A stretch of DNA of 64,000 bases. Source: Triops longicaudatus (Eukaryota > Arthropoda > Branchiopoda > Notostraca > Triopsidae). Positions within the stretch are counted from its first letter, which is position 1. The number at the start of each line of letters is the position of its first letter. The stretch spans positions 434,001-498,000 of the forward strand of contig JAGQDJ010000004.1 of the NCBI GenBank assembly GCA_022885665.1, written 5' to 3'. The notes under the pieces were generated by a model. That model made no database searches. It was not told where the DNA came from and worked only from the letters and a program-made list of their open reading frames with translations. The position numbers and the translations under genes were made by a program. Positions 27,001 through 39,000 of the stretch are shown here, one piece after another.

Positions 27001-30000
27001 CAGTACAATTTCTACCGGCCTGCACGCACGCAACGTGGAAAAAACTGGCCAAGTGTCAACCGAGTCAGATTTAGCCAAATACTGTGCTTACCCCAAAGTT
27101 TTTGGTGGGTGGTTGGCCCAGTTTTTAATTCAAAACTCCGGAGACCTGACATAGATGACAGAAAGGCATGAAAACCACCAAAGATGAGGTGTAGGAAAAA
27201 TCACTCCGTGATCTCCACAAGAGAACCCAGTCAAGCCCCGCCCCCTGCTCGCTCGAGGTTTTACTGCCAACCCTTCTTGTATCTACGTTTTAAATAGAAC
27301 AAAAACAAAGAAAGAAATCCCGCGACTTCGACGAGGGGAGAAGACAAAAAAAAAGGAGTCAAACAGACACGTAACAAAGCTTTAGATGCCAGGGAGACGA
27401 ATCTTCCGCCATGAAGCAAAAGCCTGCCATCGTGTCATGCCGATACGGTGGCTGCAAGTCCCTTGCCAAGAACGCTGTGTCTAGCGGACTTTTAGGCTGT
27501 GGAGCAGGGGGCTAACACAGAATCTTCCATCTCGTGACGCGAGAGAGGTCTTCTCCTCCACTACCGTAAATCTTGTTGATGGCATCTGCCAAAAGCCCGC
27601 CACGAGCCCTAGACCCAGCCTCCAACACGAATTGCACCACATATTTCAACCCAAGGCACCCGTCATGGCGGAGGAAACAACAGCAAACCAAGCAGACACA
27701 ACCTTTACTTTCTTTTTTCAGTTACTTACTTGCGTTACAACTGACCCCCAAAAAGAAAATTTTCCCTCTTTTTTCCTTAGCCTAAGCTTTATTTGGGGAG
27801 CTCAAGTTAGATCAGACAAGGCAAAATAAGATTCTTCCTTTCCAACCTTTTTTCCGAGAAACGGCGTTCTGAAGATGAGAAGTCTGGCCCTCCCGAAAAA
27901 TCTTCTCAATAGTGACAGCTTGAGTCTTGTGTGTTGTGTTGGTGTGTATATCTATGCATGTAGACTCCTTGCCGAAGCAGAGGGGCCTGACCGAGAAAGC
28001 AGCACTTCCGACGTCCGATCCGCTCGACCGGCGTCGCCCATTAAGCGTCTCCTTTTTGGCCCCCATTTCTCAACCTCCGGGCCCCCAAAAACTAACCCCT
28101 CAAAACTTTGGCGGACTTTGGCTTCACTTCGTTTCGCTTCCGTGGAAAGCTTGGGGAAGTTCGACTCGGAACAAGTCGAGGTCGTCTCCCTCCTCCGGTT
28201 TTTGTGCCCGACATTTCTTTTTCCCCTAAAGAAGATTCGATACTCTTTTGCTTGCCTTTCTACTTTTTTAAAATCCATTAAAAGTTAAACTTCTTCCGGC
28301 CGTAACGCTCTAACTTGGGAACTTTCATGTACTGTACCGAAACTCCCATGTCTGTCCGACTTATATTTCACGACTTCGCATCAGCAAAAAAATCTCACAA
28401 GAACTAAATAAAATGCCTAAACATATCTTCGCTTGCTCTGCCATTATTGGCATTGCGGGACTCGCAAGATGGAATTTCTGCTTGCGATTTTCAAACCTTG
28501 TAGATACATTTCTAGGCTCTGCGAGATGCAAGGAGTGAATATCCGAAGAAATGTTCAAAAATGGACTGAAAAATAGGGAGAGTTCCGAAAACACAGCAAA
28601 AAATGTCTTTCTTCCGAAACGAGCGAGTCAGTACTCCAGAACCCCAAACGAATGTGGGTTTGGGATCATTGAATTCGTCCCAGACGCCAACTGCCAAAAG
28701 CGGATTCCGTGACGAGGTCCACAGCATACTACGCACCCTTGCTGCACAATTCAGTCTCGTTTCTTTTTCAATCTCTCTTCCATTTTTTTTTTTCTTCAGT
28801 ACGCTCCTTCTTCAAGCCCTGTTAGTGAAGGTCTCCTAGGCGCTTTTTTTCTTGCTCCGGACAAGGCAACTAGGGTCAAGAAAGTTCAGCGGCGCCCGCA
28901 AAGCGAGCTGAGAGCGTCGTTCGTTCTCTTGCAAGAAAAACGCACGCCTCGTGTAATGGCGGATGAGGCGGAGGGGCGGCGCCAACACAACTCCATCACA
29001 AGCTCTTGAACAGCTACCATTGCATACAGCCAGGAAAGAAACTTTCTTGAGTTTACACACAAAAAAGGCCCCCAATCGTTTTGACAAGAATGAAAGACCG
29101 AGAGAAGAAATAAGTCTTTCGCTTTTGCTCGACAATGTAGCAAATAAAAAAGAACTCTTCAAGTAATCTTGGGCGCGCTTATCAGTTATCAACACTGTAC
29201 TTTAATAAGTCCAAAATCGCTGGCTCAAAGTACGCTCCCCGGCATTATCTGGAGCTATATCGTCAATTGCTATACCTATTGCTTCGCACTTCATCGCGTT
29301 ACAAAACGTGACAAGCCACAGAACACAAAAAATCTTCCGTTTCGCCCGAGTTGGCAATGTTATAATCAGGCTCCAAAATGCCGTTGGTTTACGTTTTTGC
29401 TTTGGAAGAAGCTACAGTGAACCTACAATAGTGAGGTATCGTGAATCAGCAAAGGTTTAATGCAAAAAGGGCGTTTATAGCCTAAAAAAAATATCTGTTG
29501 TTTTTAAGGTGGAAGCCCTTAAATGGTGGTGGGGGAGAGTTTAGCTCAGTTCGGATAAGAATAGCTGTAGCGTGCCTTGAGACTTATATATTTATGTCTG
29601 ATAACTCCTCCGGTCCGCCTGCATGTTGACGTGTGAAGTGTGCGTCGTTGTCGGATTACACGCTTTGCTTTTATCGTAACTTTATCGACCTCACTTTCTT
29701 CGGGGCTGCACCTTATCGCCCCAAAATTGAACGACTCATTTTCAAAAGCGTCTTACGTTCGCCTTTTGCATTAGAAAATAAAGATAAACTTCCGCGACCC
29801 CCTTTCCTTTAATCCCTAATTGCTTTAGATTCCTCAAAGCTCCTTCTTTTTTTAACTATTCATTCTTCACTTGCTTAGCTGCAAAAACACAACACAAACA
29901 GGTCCAAATAGCCTACGCCTATTTTACTCCAAATTGTGGGGCGCACACCCCAAAAATAAAAGCATACAGAAAAATGACAGTCGGCAAATCGTCCTCCCTT

Positions 30001-33000
30001 ATCAAACCAAAACAGAACGCAGGGTAAAAGCACCGCCACCATACAGCAGTCGCGTGGACAAATATTAATCTGACACAAACACACAAGTCATCGTCGCCCA
30101 ACAGCACCAAGTACCGGGAGCTTTCTAACCTCTCTTTTTCGTTCTAAAAGACCAGCACTAGGAGTTGGTTGCACTTACCCTATAGTAAAGAGCTCGTCTC
30201 TACGTTGGACATAAACGCAACCACACCCCAAACTACTCCTCTCACAGTCCAGAAAACAAATAGAATATCCAAACCCGTAATCAAACAAATCCTTTCTTAA
30301 ACCAATTTCACCCTCCCTCTACGCACTTTCAAATCCTTTGAAACATCAAACACCCCCTTTTCTAAACCCCCGACTCCCTATGCGGATGCTGGAGTGTTTC
30401 TCTTCTCAAAATGGGATTAAAATCCATATCCCTCTTTTCTCCCTCCCCTGTACACACACAAACACTGAAATCTTCACTCACCCTTGCACCCCTGAGGAAA
30501 ATTTCCTATACTAAACCTTCAAACTATTTTACAAGCATTTTATTTGAAAAAAAAAGTTTTCTCGGGAATCAAGCAAAATCAAGCAAATCAACACTCGCTA
30601 GCTAGTTAAATAAATACAGTGTTTGTCGTAGAACTTCTAAGTTGGTAATGCCCTATTTCCTGTAACTAAATCGGGTTTAGGACCTATAATTTTCAACTAC
30701 ATTGACTATAAATGCCAACCCTTGAGAAGAACATCCAACTTGCCCACCCAACACCCATAACAAAAGGCCTGCAAACACTTTTATTTAACCCTATCCCTCG
30801 TCTCGCATAAGCTCCCATAAAATGTTCAAAAACACTTGGAAGGACCCATCTGTAAACAAAACTCTAAGCGACAAAAACTAAGTGCAAAAGAACTTGGTAT
30901 TCGATATGTGCTGTACTAGAAATGCGGTTAGGCGACAACTTTGCATGAATGATGCTAATTTTTGTTGCTGAATTGGAAAACGCTGGGTGCTATCAAGAAG
31001 AACAGGCTCGAGTAGAACTCCCAAGTTGCAAAAGCAAACTCTCATTTCCCCTATTTATTACCTTGCCTGTTTTCCCTTGAGAAATGCTGGGGAAACCAAA
31101 CGAAAGAAAAATAGAGAGCAAAGAACGAAGGGACGTAGTGTGTATATGTGTGTGTGTGTGTGCTTTATGCTGCCTGCAACAATCCTAAGTGCGTCACATC
31201 CTCATTAGACGTCCCAATCCTCTAGCTTAGCGCGCAAGGCGGATTGTGCCTATTATTGCCCGCTCCCTCATGCTTCGCCTTCTACACCATAAATACAAAG
31301 CCGAGCCTCTAATGAGTCTTGCTTAGCAAATTCTGAATCAATACACACTGTACACAAATAAAACTCGCATTAGTCTAGGCCTCCAGACGTTAAGTAAAGA
31401 AAAAATCCAAACTACTCTGGAATAAACGTTCTACTCACAATACAGCGAAAGCTCTCATGACTTCATTTATCTTCAAAATGTCTTCATCTCTTCGTTAATT
31501 ATTTCGTTTCTTAATTGATAACATAAACACGTATAACTCACAATAAACTGAATGATGGGGAAAGAACAAAAAAATATATTTATTTTTGGAGTTTTGAACG
31601 ATTCAAAAAGAAAGGAGAGACGGTGATTGGCAAGGGGCCATAAAAAGTGTTCGATTACTGCAAAAGAAAAGTTCAGAATCGGAAGTTGTCGGTCTAGGTT
31701 AGGTCTGGCAAACAGCAAGGTGGTGGCTGATTCCAACAGCGAAGCCTTCCGCAATTTGTCAGCTGGGCATGATGGAAGACGGCGTACTACGATGAATCTG
31801 GACGGTCGACGACAGCAACGTATCCTCCTCCTGATCCCAATGAACTCTTTTGTCTATTTCAAACCTTCCATGAAGAGCACACTGCTCGCTAGCACGATGT
31901 ACGTCGTTGGGTTTCCTCGCTTACGGCCGCACAATAATTTCTTCATAAAATCCAGGAATTATTTCCAGTGAAAATTCCGCCTTTTTTATATAAGGTCGGC
32001 AAAAACTATTATCGATCACTTCCTGATTCCCGTAACAGTAGCCCCCCAGCAGAAGCACATTACCTCCCCCGGAAAAAAAAATAAACCCATCGTTGTAAAA
32101 ACGTGCGGAAAGGGTGATTATGTCATCAATCATGGATCTATTTTTTCTTCCCTTCTGCTTCTTACTTGCATTGCTCGCAAGGTCTTATATACTAACGTAC
32201 GCTGGTTGGGGGGGTAAGGGGTATATATGCTTCGAGTCCATGACTGTCAACGTCCTCATGGAAAAGGTCCTCCTTGATATGAGAGCGTCATCTGCGTTCA
32301 ACGACTTGGGTCATCACGACGTCGTCGACGACTCGGGTCTGTCTTTCTCTTTTGCTTTAACTCCCTCTCTTTCTCTCGTCTCATGGCCGTCGTCTTCTCT
32401 CATCTTGCAGGAGATGAGACTCGAAATGTTGTGAGCTTCCTTCCACCTCATCATGAAAAACCCCTCGCGCTCTCCTTTTCTCCCGCGCGCGGAGGGACAT
32501 TCCCAGATTATGGATTACGACTTAAGGTTATGATGCAACTTGGCAGAAAGACAAGTGCATATTGCGGTCCCCTCGCAGCTCCTCGGACCATTTATGATAA
32601 CACAGTTCGCTGTGCTTACGTCCTTTGGGTGGAGGCAAGCTGGGGCTCTGCGTTTTGGGAAGTTTTTCGGCTCGGACGAGTTAGATTCGAAACAATGAAA
32701 GAAAACAAAAAGACCTTAACAATGAAAAGAAAGAAACATGGGGAAGGTATAAGCCTTTAACTTCGTTTTGTGCTAGACATCCCCAGGTGTAGTTAATTCC
32801 AGGGGGGGGGCAGGGGGCAAAACATGGGTGTTATGGGGAGGGAAGGCGGAGTTACAGGCATTTAAGTCAGCCGTCTGTCTTGTCCTAAGTACAGGTTGAA
32901 AGACACGGCGCCCCGCGTGCTTGACAACGCTTACTTTAAGCAACGACTAATCACGACTTCCCATGCGCTTGACGCCTCATTTACAATTTGCATACAACTT

Positions 33001-36000
33001 TGTGTCTTTGCTGCTACTGCCCTGAAAACCCGTAACACCAAATCAGCCATGCCATTTATAACGGCTGTACAGTACAATAAACAAACGAATATACAACTCG
33101 TCTACTAGTAATTCACTTTCCAGTGAAAACATTGCTAAACACTCCGACACGATACTTTCACTTAGGGCCTTAACACGCCCTGAACTATTTTCCGGGTTTT
33201 AATGCTGCCATTTGGAGACAGAAACACACACAACGAGGCTAAAACGTTGTTGACACTTTGGGTCGAGGGAATGTTATGCAATGGCTATGCATTTGTTTAC
33301 TTTCTTGTTATCTATCGTCATATAGAACTTCGGAAGCCAAAAGACCTTTGAAAGATTCAAAAACCGGGCTAGGCTAAGCACACATATACACAATCTTGTT
33401 GCAAAGCTGGCGGCAAAAAGGGACTAAATTCCCCTATTTACAAAAAGATTGCTTGTACGAATGGTGCGTGCTGCGATGGCTTAAGCACCCGAAGGTGGGA
33501 GGATTAACGTCAATCTGTCTCCTAATCTCGTCACCTCGACTGATGCCCGTGCATTTGGGGAGCTCAAAAGCCCGCTTGACATAAAGCACACGTTTTCTCC
33601 CTAGTCGCCATATTCAAGACCAAAGGGAGGAACGGAGGGCTTTACAACTTGTTTATGAATCAATATGCTGCTCAAACCACCAGTTTCGAAATTAGGCGGA
33701 CACGTGAATTCCCGCCAAAACCGAATCCATAGACGTGAACATTCAAAAATGTTTTACAATATTGTTCAACATTTCTTATTCATATAAATTTCATTAAAAT
33801 TCATCGAAAACAAACCGTTGCACAATACATGCTAAATAAGTGGACAAAGTAGTAATTAAAGTTAGACAACTTAAAATAGAATTTAAAAAATACATAGCGT
33901 GTGTAATAATACAATAAAATAGACACCAAATAGAATGAAAATTTAAACTAATAAAAAGGAGAAATTAAAAATCGGACTTACCACGTCTGGTGTACTGGAA
34001 CCATCGGTGTGGCTGGTGTCTGCTGTAGATGCTCGGGTGGCTCCTGAATTGTTGTTCGAGTCACCCAAGTCAGGTTTAGTACTGTCACGTTCGTCAATGA
34101 CGAGATCAATGGGCATTTTGCCTTTGAGACAACTGATGTAACGATGACAGAAGTTGTCGCACAGCTCATGCACCTAAAATGAACACCACAAAACGCAACA
34201 AGTTAGAACGCATTGTTGAGAATCCCACCATTATCATACAACGTACGACATTCGGGCCCAGACTTCCACCCAACCAACCCTCTCATCATCATCACCTCGC
34301 CCAAACACAAAGGCCGATTTGTTTGCTAATCTCTTATCTTGTAAATAGTCGACAGTGAACAACGTGATAATTGCCCTTATTTGCCTTCAGCCTTTCCAGC
34401 AACTGAATTCCTTTTCTCCCCCCCCCCCTCCCATAAGACTCCTATTTCTGCCAAAAACCTACTCCGCCCCCCACCCACCTAGCCCTCCTTTCGATCCGAC
34501 TCCGAAGTATCCGTTTGAGGTGCTAACGATCTCCGAATGCATATTTGGGCATACCAGGGGCTCTGTAACAGTATAATAAGTTGATGGTTACTTATGGCAC
34601 GGTACTGCCTCTGGACGTTTTGTGTATACAACAAATGCGTAAACTCCACCTCCGGGACAGGCTTGGAGGGGCCGAGGGGTCGTTGCTGGTCGTATGTTTG
34701 AAAATTGTGTAAAGTAAAAGCACTGGACGGAGCCTAAAGCTTGGGAGATAAAGCTTTTTGGGCAAAAGGGAAGGCAAAAAGAAGGGTAAAAACCATTAGC
34801 ATTCCTTAGGGTCAATGCTATGCTTTTCTTGGGGGTCCCGGGCCTGGGATAGATGGATGGTGGGAATTACGCTTCTACCACAACCTAAATATTGTGCCAG
34901 GAGGGTGAAAAGGGCCTTTTCGCTGCCTTGGCCTTCCACATCACATTCCTCGTGACACAATCACACATTACACATTACGCACTATGGGCTAGTAACGCCA
35001 AGGGAGGCCTTGCCCCCCTTTCTACCCACCCTGTGATATACCTTCCCTATCTTTGTCAGCCTTTTCTTTCCTATAGTACCAATGGTAAACATACCTTTTC
35101 CCTGGTATGAAAATTCTTCGGTTTGCTTTTCAATGCCAGGCTGATTTTCATCGTACGGGGGTGGCCTGTACCATTGCCGCAGTAAGAGCGATAACTATCA
35201 AGAAAATGGGAAGGAGCCAGGGAGGAATGGGAAATGTCATTTCCTTCTCTCTTATTCTATCATAAAACTCCGCAAATTTTTGCCCGGGTTTCCGAAGTTC
35301 GAGGCAGACTTTCGCTTACGTTCAGTACTGGGAAAGAGGTACCGGCCGCTTCTTTTGGCAAGGGGTGAAAGACCCAAAAAGTTAAACGAGAAATTCTTAG
35401 TAAAAGGAAAACTAATTTCCGAAGTGAAAATATCTTTGGGAAGAAAAATCAAGTTTGAGCAGGGACCTGTCGTTTCTCTCCTCTGCCGTACTCTCTTTTC
35501 TCATTCTCTCTCTCTCGCTCGGTTCTCTCTCTCGCACACAGGCTCTTTTCTGGCAAGTTGAGCCCTCGCCAGAGCCTCGATCCTGTCAGGTAGGGACAGC
35601 TGTTATGAGGCTGTCCGTGATTAATGCGTTTAATCTTGGGCCGCTTCGGCTCAGCTCACGGACGATCCCGCAGCCTTAGCCTTCATCTCTTTCTCTTCTG
35701 GGCTTGGAGTTTCTTATAAGAAGCTCCAGAAACCTCTTCCAACTTGCATGGACCTAGGGACTACCAGGGTGTTTTGGTACGGATAGACTCATGCATGGGG
35801 ACGCGATGCCCCAATACCATCACCTTTCTCTTATTACATTCACCTACCCCGACTCACGCGTGTGTTATAAACAAGAAAACCCTTAATGGCTTGCCACGGG
35901 TTGGAACAACTTACATGAAAAAATCTTCTTCCGAGGAAACTCATTTCAGAAATGGGCAAAACGCCGCTTAGACGATTTGCAAGAACTCCTTTTTTTCTTT

Positions 36001-39000
36001 TCTTTTTTTATTTTGTATTCCGGCCCTTCTCAGTTTCTGTGAGAAAGAAGTTAACTGACGGTTGAGACGTACATATTCCCCAACTTTTAATTGCTTTCCT
36101 GACGACTTTTGGTCTCTGGTCTTGTCTCGGAAAGTTCTTCTTTCCAACTCGGTTTTCAAACTCAGTATGAGTTGATGAAAAACGCGGTGAATAGTTTACG
36201 GTTGCTCTATAAGGCGAAAGTATTACACAGCCTGCCCAAACACCTGTCAGAGTTTTGGAAACACTTTCGGTGGAACCTTACACTACCAACACCTTTACGG
36301 ACACTTTAAAAGAGAGGTTATCTGCCGTTCCGTGTTGCGAGTTATGGATCTGCATAAGGTTGCAACGCCTTCGTTTGTCCTCATCACCTCCACATACATA
36401 ACATATATGTCCGAGATATAGGTGGAAAGTCTCTTTTACCCTGAGGGCGGGAGAACGAAGTGTTCAAGAAGAAAATAAATGGTATCGTATTTCCATCAAA
36501 GCGTGCTATTCAAGGGCCAGCACTATTGACAGGTGTGGGGTGATGAAAAGTAGAGCTGCCGACAGCCCTGGACGCTAGCCTATTGTGCTCTATTGGGTAG
36601 CTCGCCGAAGAGCGCACGTAACATAGCAGCTCCTATTACAAAAGAGAACTCATCTTATTCTCCTCGTACATTTTGTGACCCTACTAAACCCAGGAACAAT
36701 ATGCTGGTTCAGGTTACCCCGGCACGACTATGAATCTAATTATTCACAGCATAAAGAAATACATATCTGGTTTCTAACGCGCGGATATTGTATGTGTGAC
36801 GATTTTTCAACTTATTCCCTATTCCATTTCTCAAGAGCTATCCCATCCCTGCCTGTGCTACAATGCCCTTGCACGCCCACACGAACACTCCCCAAGTTTC
36901 TTTTTCTATCGTCACCGTAATAAAAATTTATGGCTCACTGATAGGCGCTAATCAGAAAAAACGATAGGGCGTTATCGAGAAAGAGTTTTAGCGCACATGG
37001 TATATGTCTAAAAAAAACAAAAGAAATACAAGAACGTAGTATATCTATATCAAGCTTTACTTGCGCATGAACTTCTCCCAAGGAGGCTCGGGCACGTCGA
37101 AAAAGAAAAAGTTTTCTTCTTTTATCCAGATAAATTACAGCTCTTTTAGCCCGAAAAGCCTCCATAAACCCCTGCCAACACACTAAGAAGGATTGGCACA
37201 TGCTCTTTAGGAAAATAAGTTGGCTGTAACTATGTGAGACGTTAGGATGGACTTGCCAACACTTCAAACTGACTCGCAGCATTTATTTTATTTCATACGT
37301 GCCTATTTCTATTTTATTAATTTCTGCATTTTTTGCTACATTCGCTGTCCTTGAGAGTTACACTCCACGCGCTATTTTTGAAGCGCGCTTTTGGATTATC
37401 AGCAAAAAGGAAAGAAAACTATTAACGAAGAAAGGAATCTTGAGCTCAGTGTGCCGTGGAGATGAAACGAGGAAACGCCAGTAAGGAAGATTGCATTGGA
37501 CCAAGTCTGTAATTTTCTCCTGAATTGTGCGTTGCGCGCTGACGGAGACGGTGATTTGATTTACCCAAATTGACGACTTTCCCGTGAGTTGGAAAAAGGC
37601 ACCCAACTCGATATGAAGTGCACGCGCTTTGTTGGATGAGCTGAACTGCCAAAAGTTACGTTACGATTCACGGCAACTCCTTTTTCTTGTCTCATTTTTA
37701 ACATTGCGTTTTCGGCGTTTACTGGACCTTGGTCCTCTTGAGATTAGTGCGGTGGAAACCTAATGTACCAACACTGGTTTGTCTTTTTGCTCCTGGGTAT
37801 ATATCTCTTCCTCCTTCTTCACTGCAACTTCCACTTGCGGGGGCCAGAAAGGCAAAGGCACTGTGAAGCAGCAGTCAGCCATGAAGACGACGCCCCGGAC
37901 GCCGTCAAAAATCCAAGTGGCGAAGTCCCGATAAGTGCCTTTTTGGCTCGCTAGCCCTTTCTTCCAAGACTTTTCGAAAGGAGAGAGAGGAGGAGGTATG
38001 TTTGTCGGGATGAGATGGATGCTGCAAAGCCATAAACCTTCCTTCAGCACGTAAACTAGCCCCCAACGTTTAGTCTAGTGTGAATTATGACTTCTGTCCA
38101 TCTCATTCCGTCCGATATAAAAAAGCACATCTTCAAGACTTATGCCGCTCCAGCGCTACATAGCAGGCAAGCGTGAAATTTCACGCACTCGGTACGTAGA
38201 CAACACACCACAAGCCTTTATGCTCTCTCAGCCCTTCTGACTACCTATATCATGTCGGCCTGTCGTTTACAATTATAAACACAACGAAAACACTAACCCC
38301 CATAAAAAAGACACATTCCCCAAAAGGGGACCGTTCGAAAACGCTAGTGACTTGCATCAACACTGACGCGGCCTGAACGGTGGGCGTAGTTTCCATGTTA
38401 AATCAATCACCAATACTCGTCTCGTTTGTCTCCCTTGCAACGTTACGTGAATTTTCTGTAGACTTACCTTTTCTAGTTCGAGTAAGTGAAATCTGAGGAC
38501 TTGGATTGCTTGGACCATCTGTAAAAAAACAAAAAAAAAATATTAAGCCAAGCAAAAATAGACGATGCAGAAAAACACAATTAATATTTTGTACAGCAAA
38601 AAAAAAAAATAGAAAATATACATATCGTGGAAAAAATGGATGACAGAAAAATATAATTAATAAAGGAAATGAAACAGAAACGAGCTTTTATCAGTAAGGT
38701 ACAATTCCTTATGCCCAAATTGATAACAATGTCTGGGTTAATAATTCCCCCAGGGATGGATTAAACGCTATCAGTATTAGTCCCTATATAAGCTTCTGTT
38801 TTGTTCGCTTTTTCGATGTAAAAGAAAATACTTCCCCTCCACTTGTCCGTTTTTATTAACCGTGTCGTTTTCGACTTGCGCTACCGGCATCGAAATATCT
38901 TTTATACACACAAAGTTCGACACTTGATTAGACTTGCCCAGGGGCGGTTGTAAATCTCCGGCTTTGATTTTTAGCGGCCCCTAATAGCCGAGACATGATA

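Larger units (their letters stand above)
12080..33981 (-). other. hth: hth intron 6, 21.9 kb
   Basis: GTAAGT..CAG, phase 0. It is over half of the mapped gene span. It holds G-run tracts (12992-13011, 18972-19020, 21827-21843), A-rich microsatellites, pyrimidine-rich stretches (15800-16060 and 16980-17030), a hairpin at 26202-26234, a near-palindrome at 33747-33774 and a GC-richer block at 23150-24880 with long frames on both strands. No conserved protein or RNA gene was recognised. Long first-half introns of developmental homeobox genes often carry enhancers, but nothing here proves one. Confidence 0.9.

Noticed and set aside
27952..28278. 108-codon Lys/Arg/Glu-rich minus-strand frame; similar ones at 15232-15519 (minus) and 19483-19800 (plus)
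   Set aside because: The strand read is purine-rich, which by itself yields Lys/Glu/Arg codons and few stops. No motif recognised and no paired splice sites of quality.
29542..29554. tRNA A-box-like TAGCTCAGTTCGG, and a similar TAGCTCAG at 23475-23482
   Set aside because: No B-box (GGTTCRAATC) at the required distance and no cloverleaf; at most relics of tRNA-derived repeats.
35280..35561. 93-codon plus-strand frame with a Lys-rich middle
   Set aside because: Ends in a pyrimidine microsatellite and has no recognised motif; probably chance.
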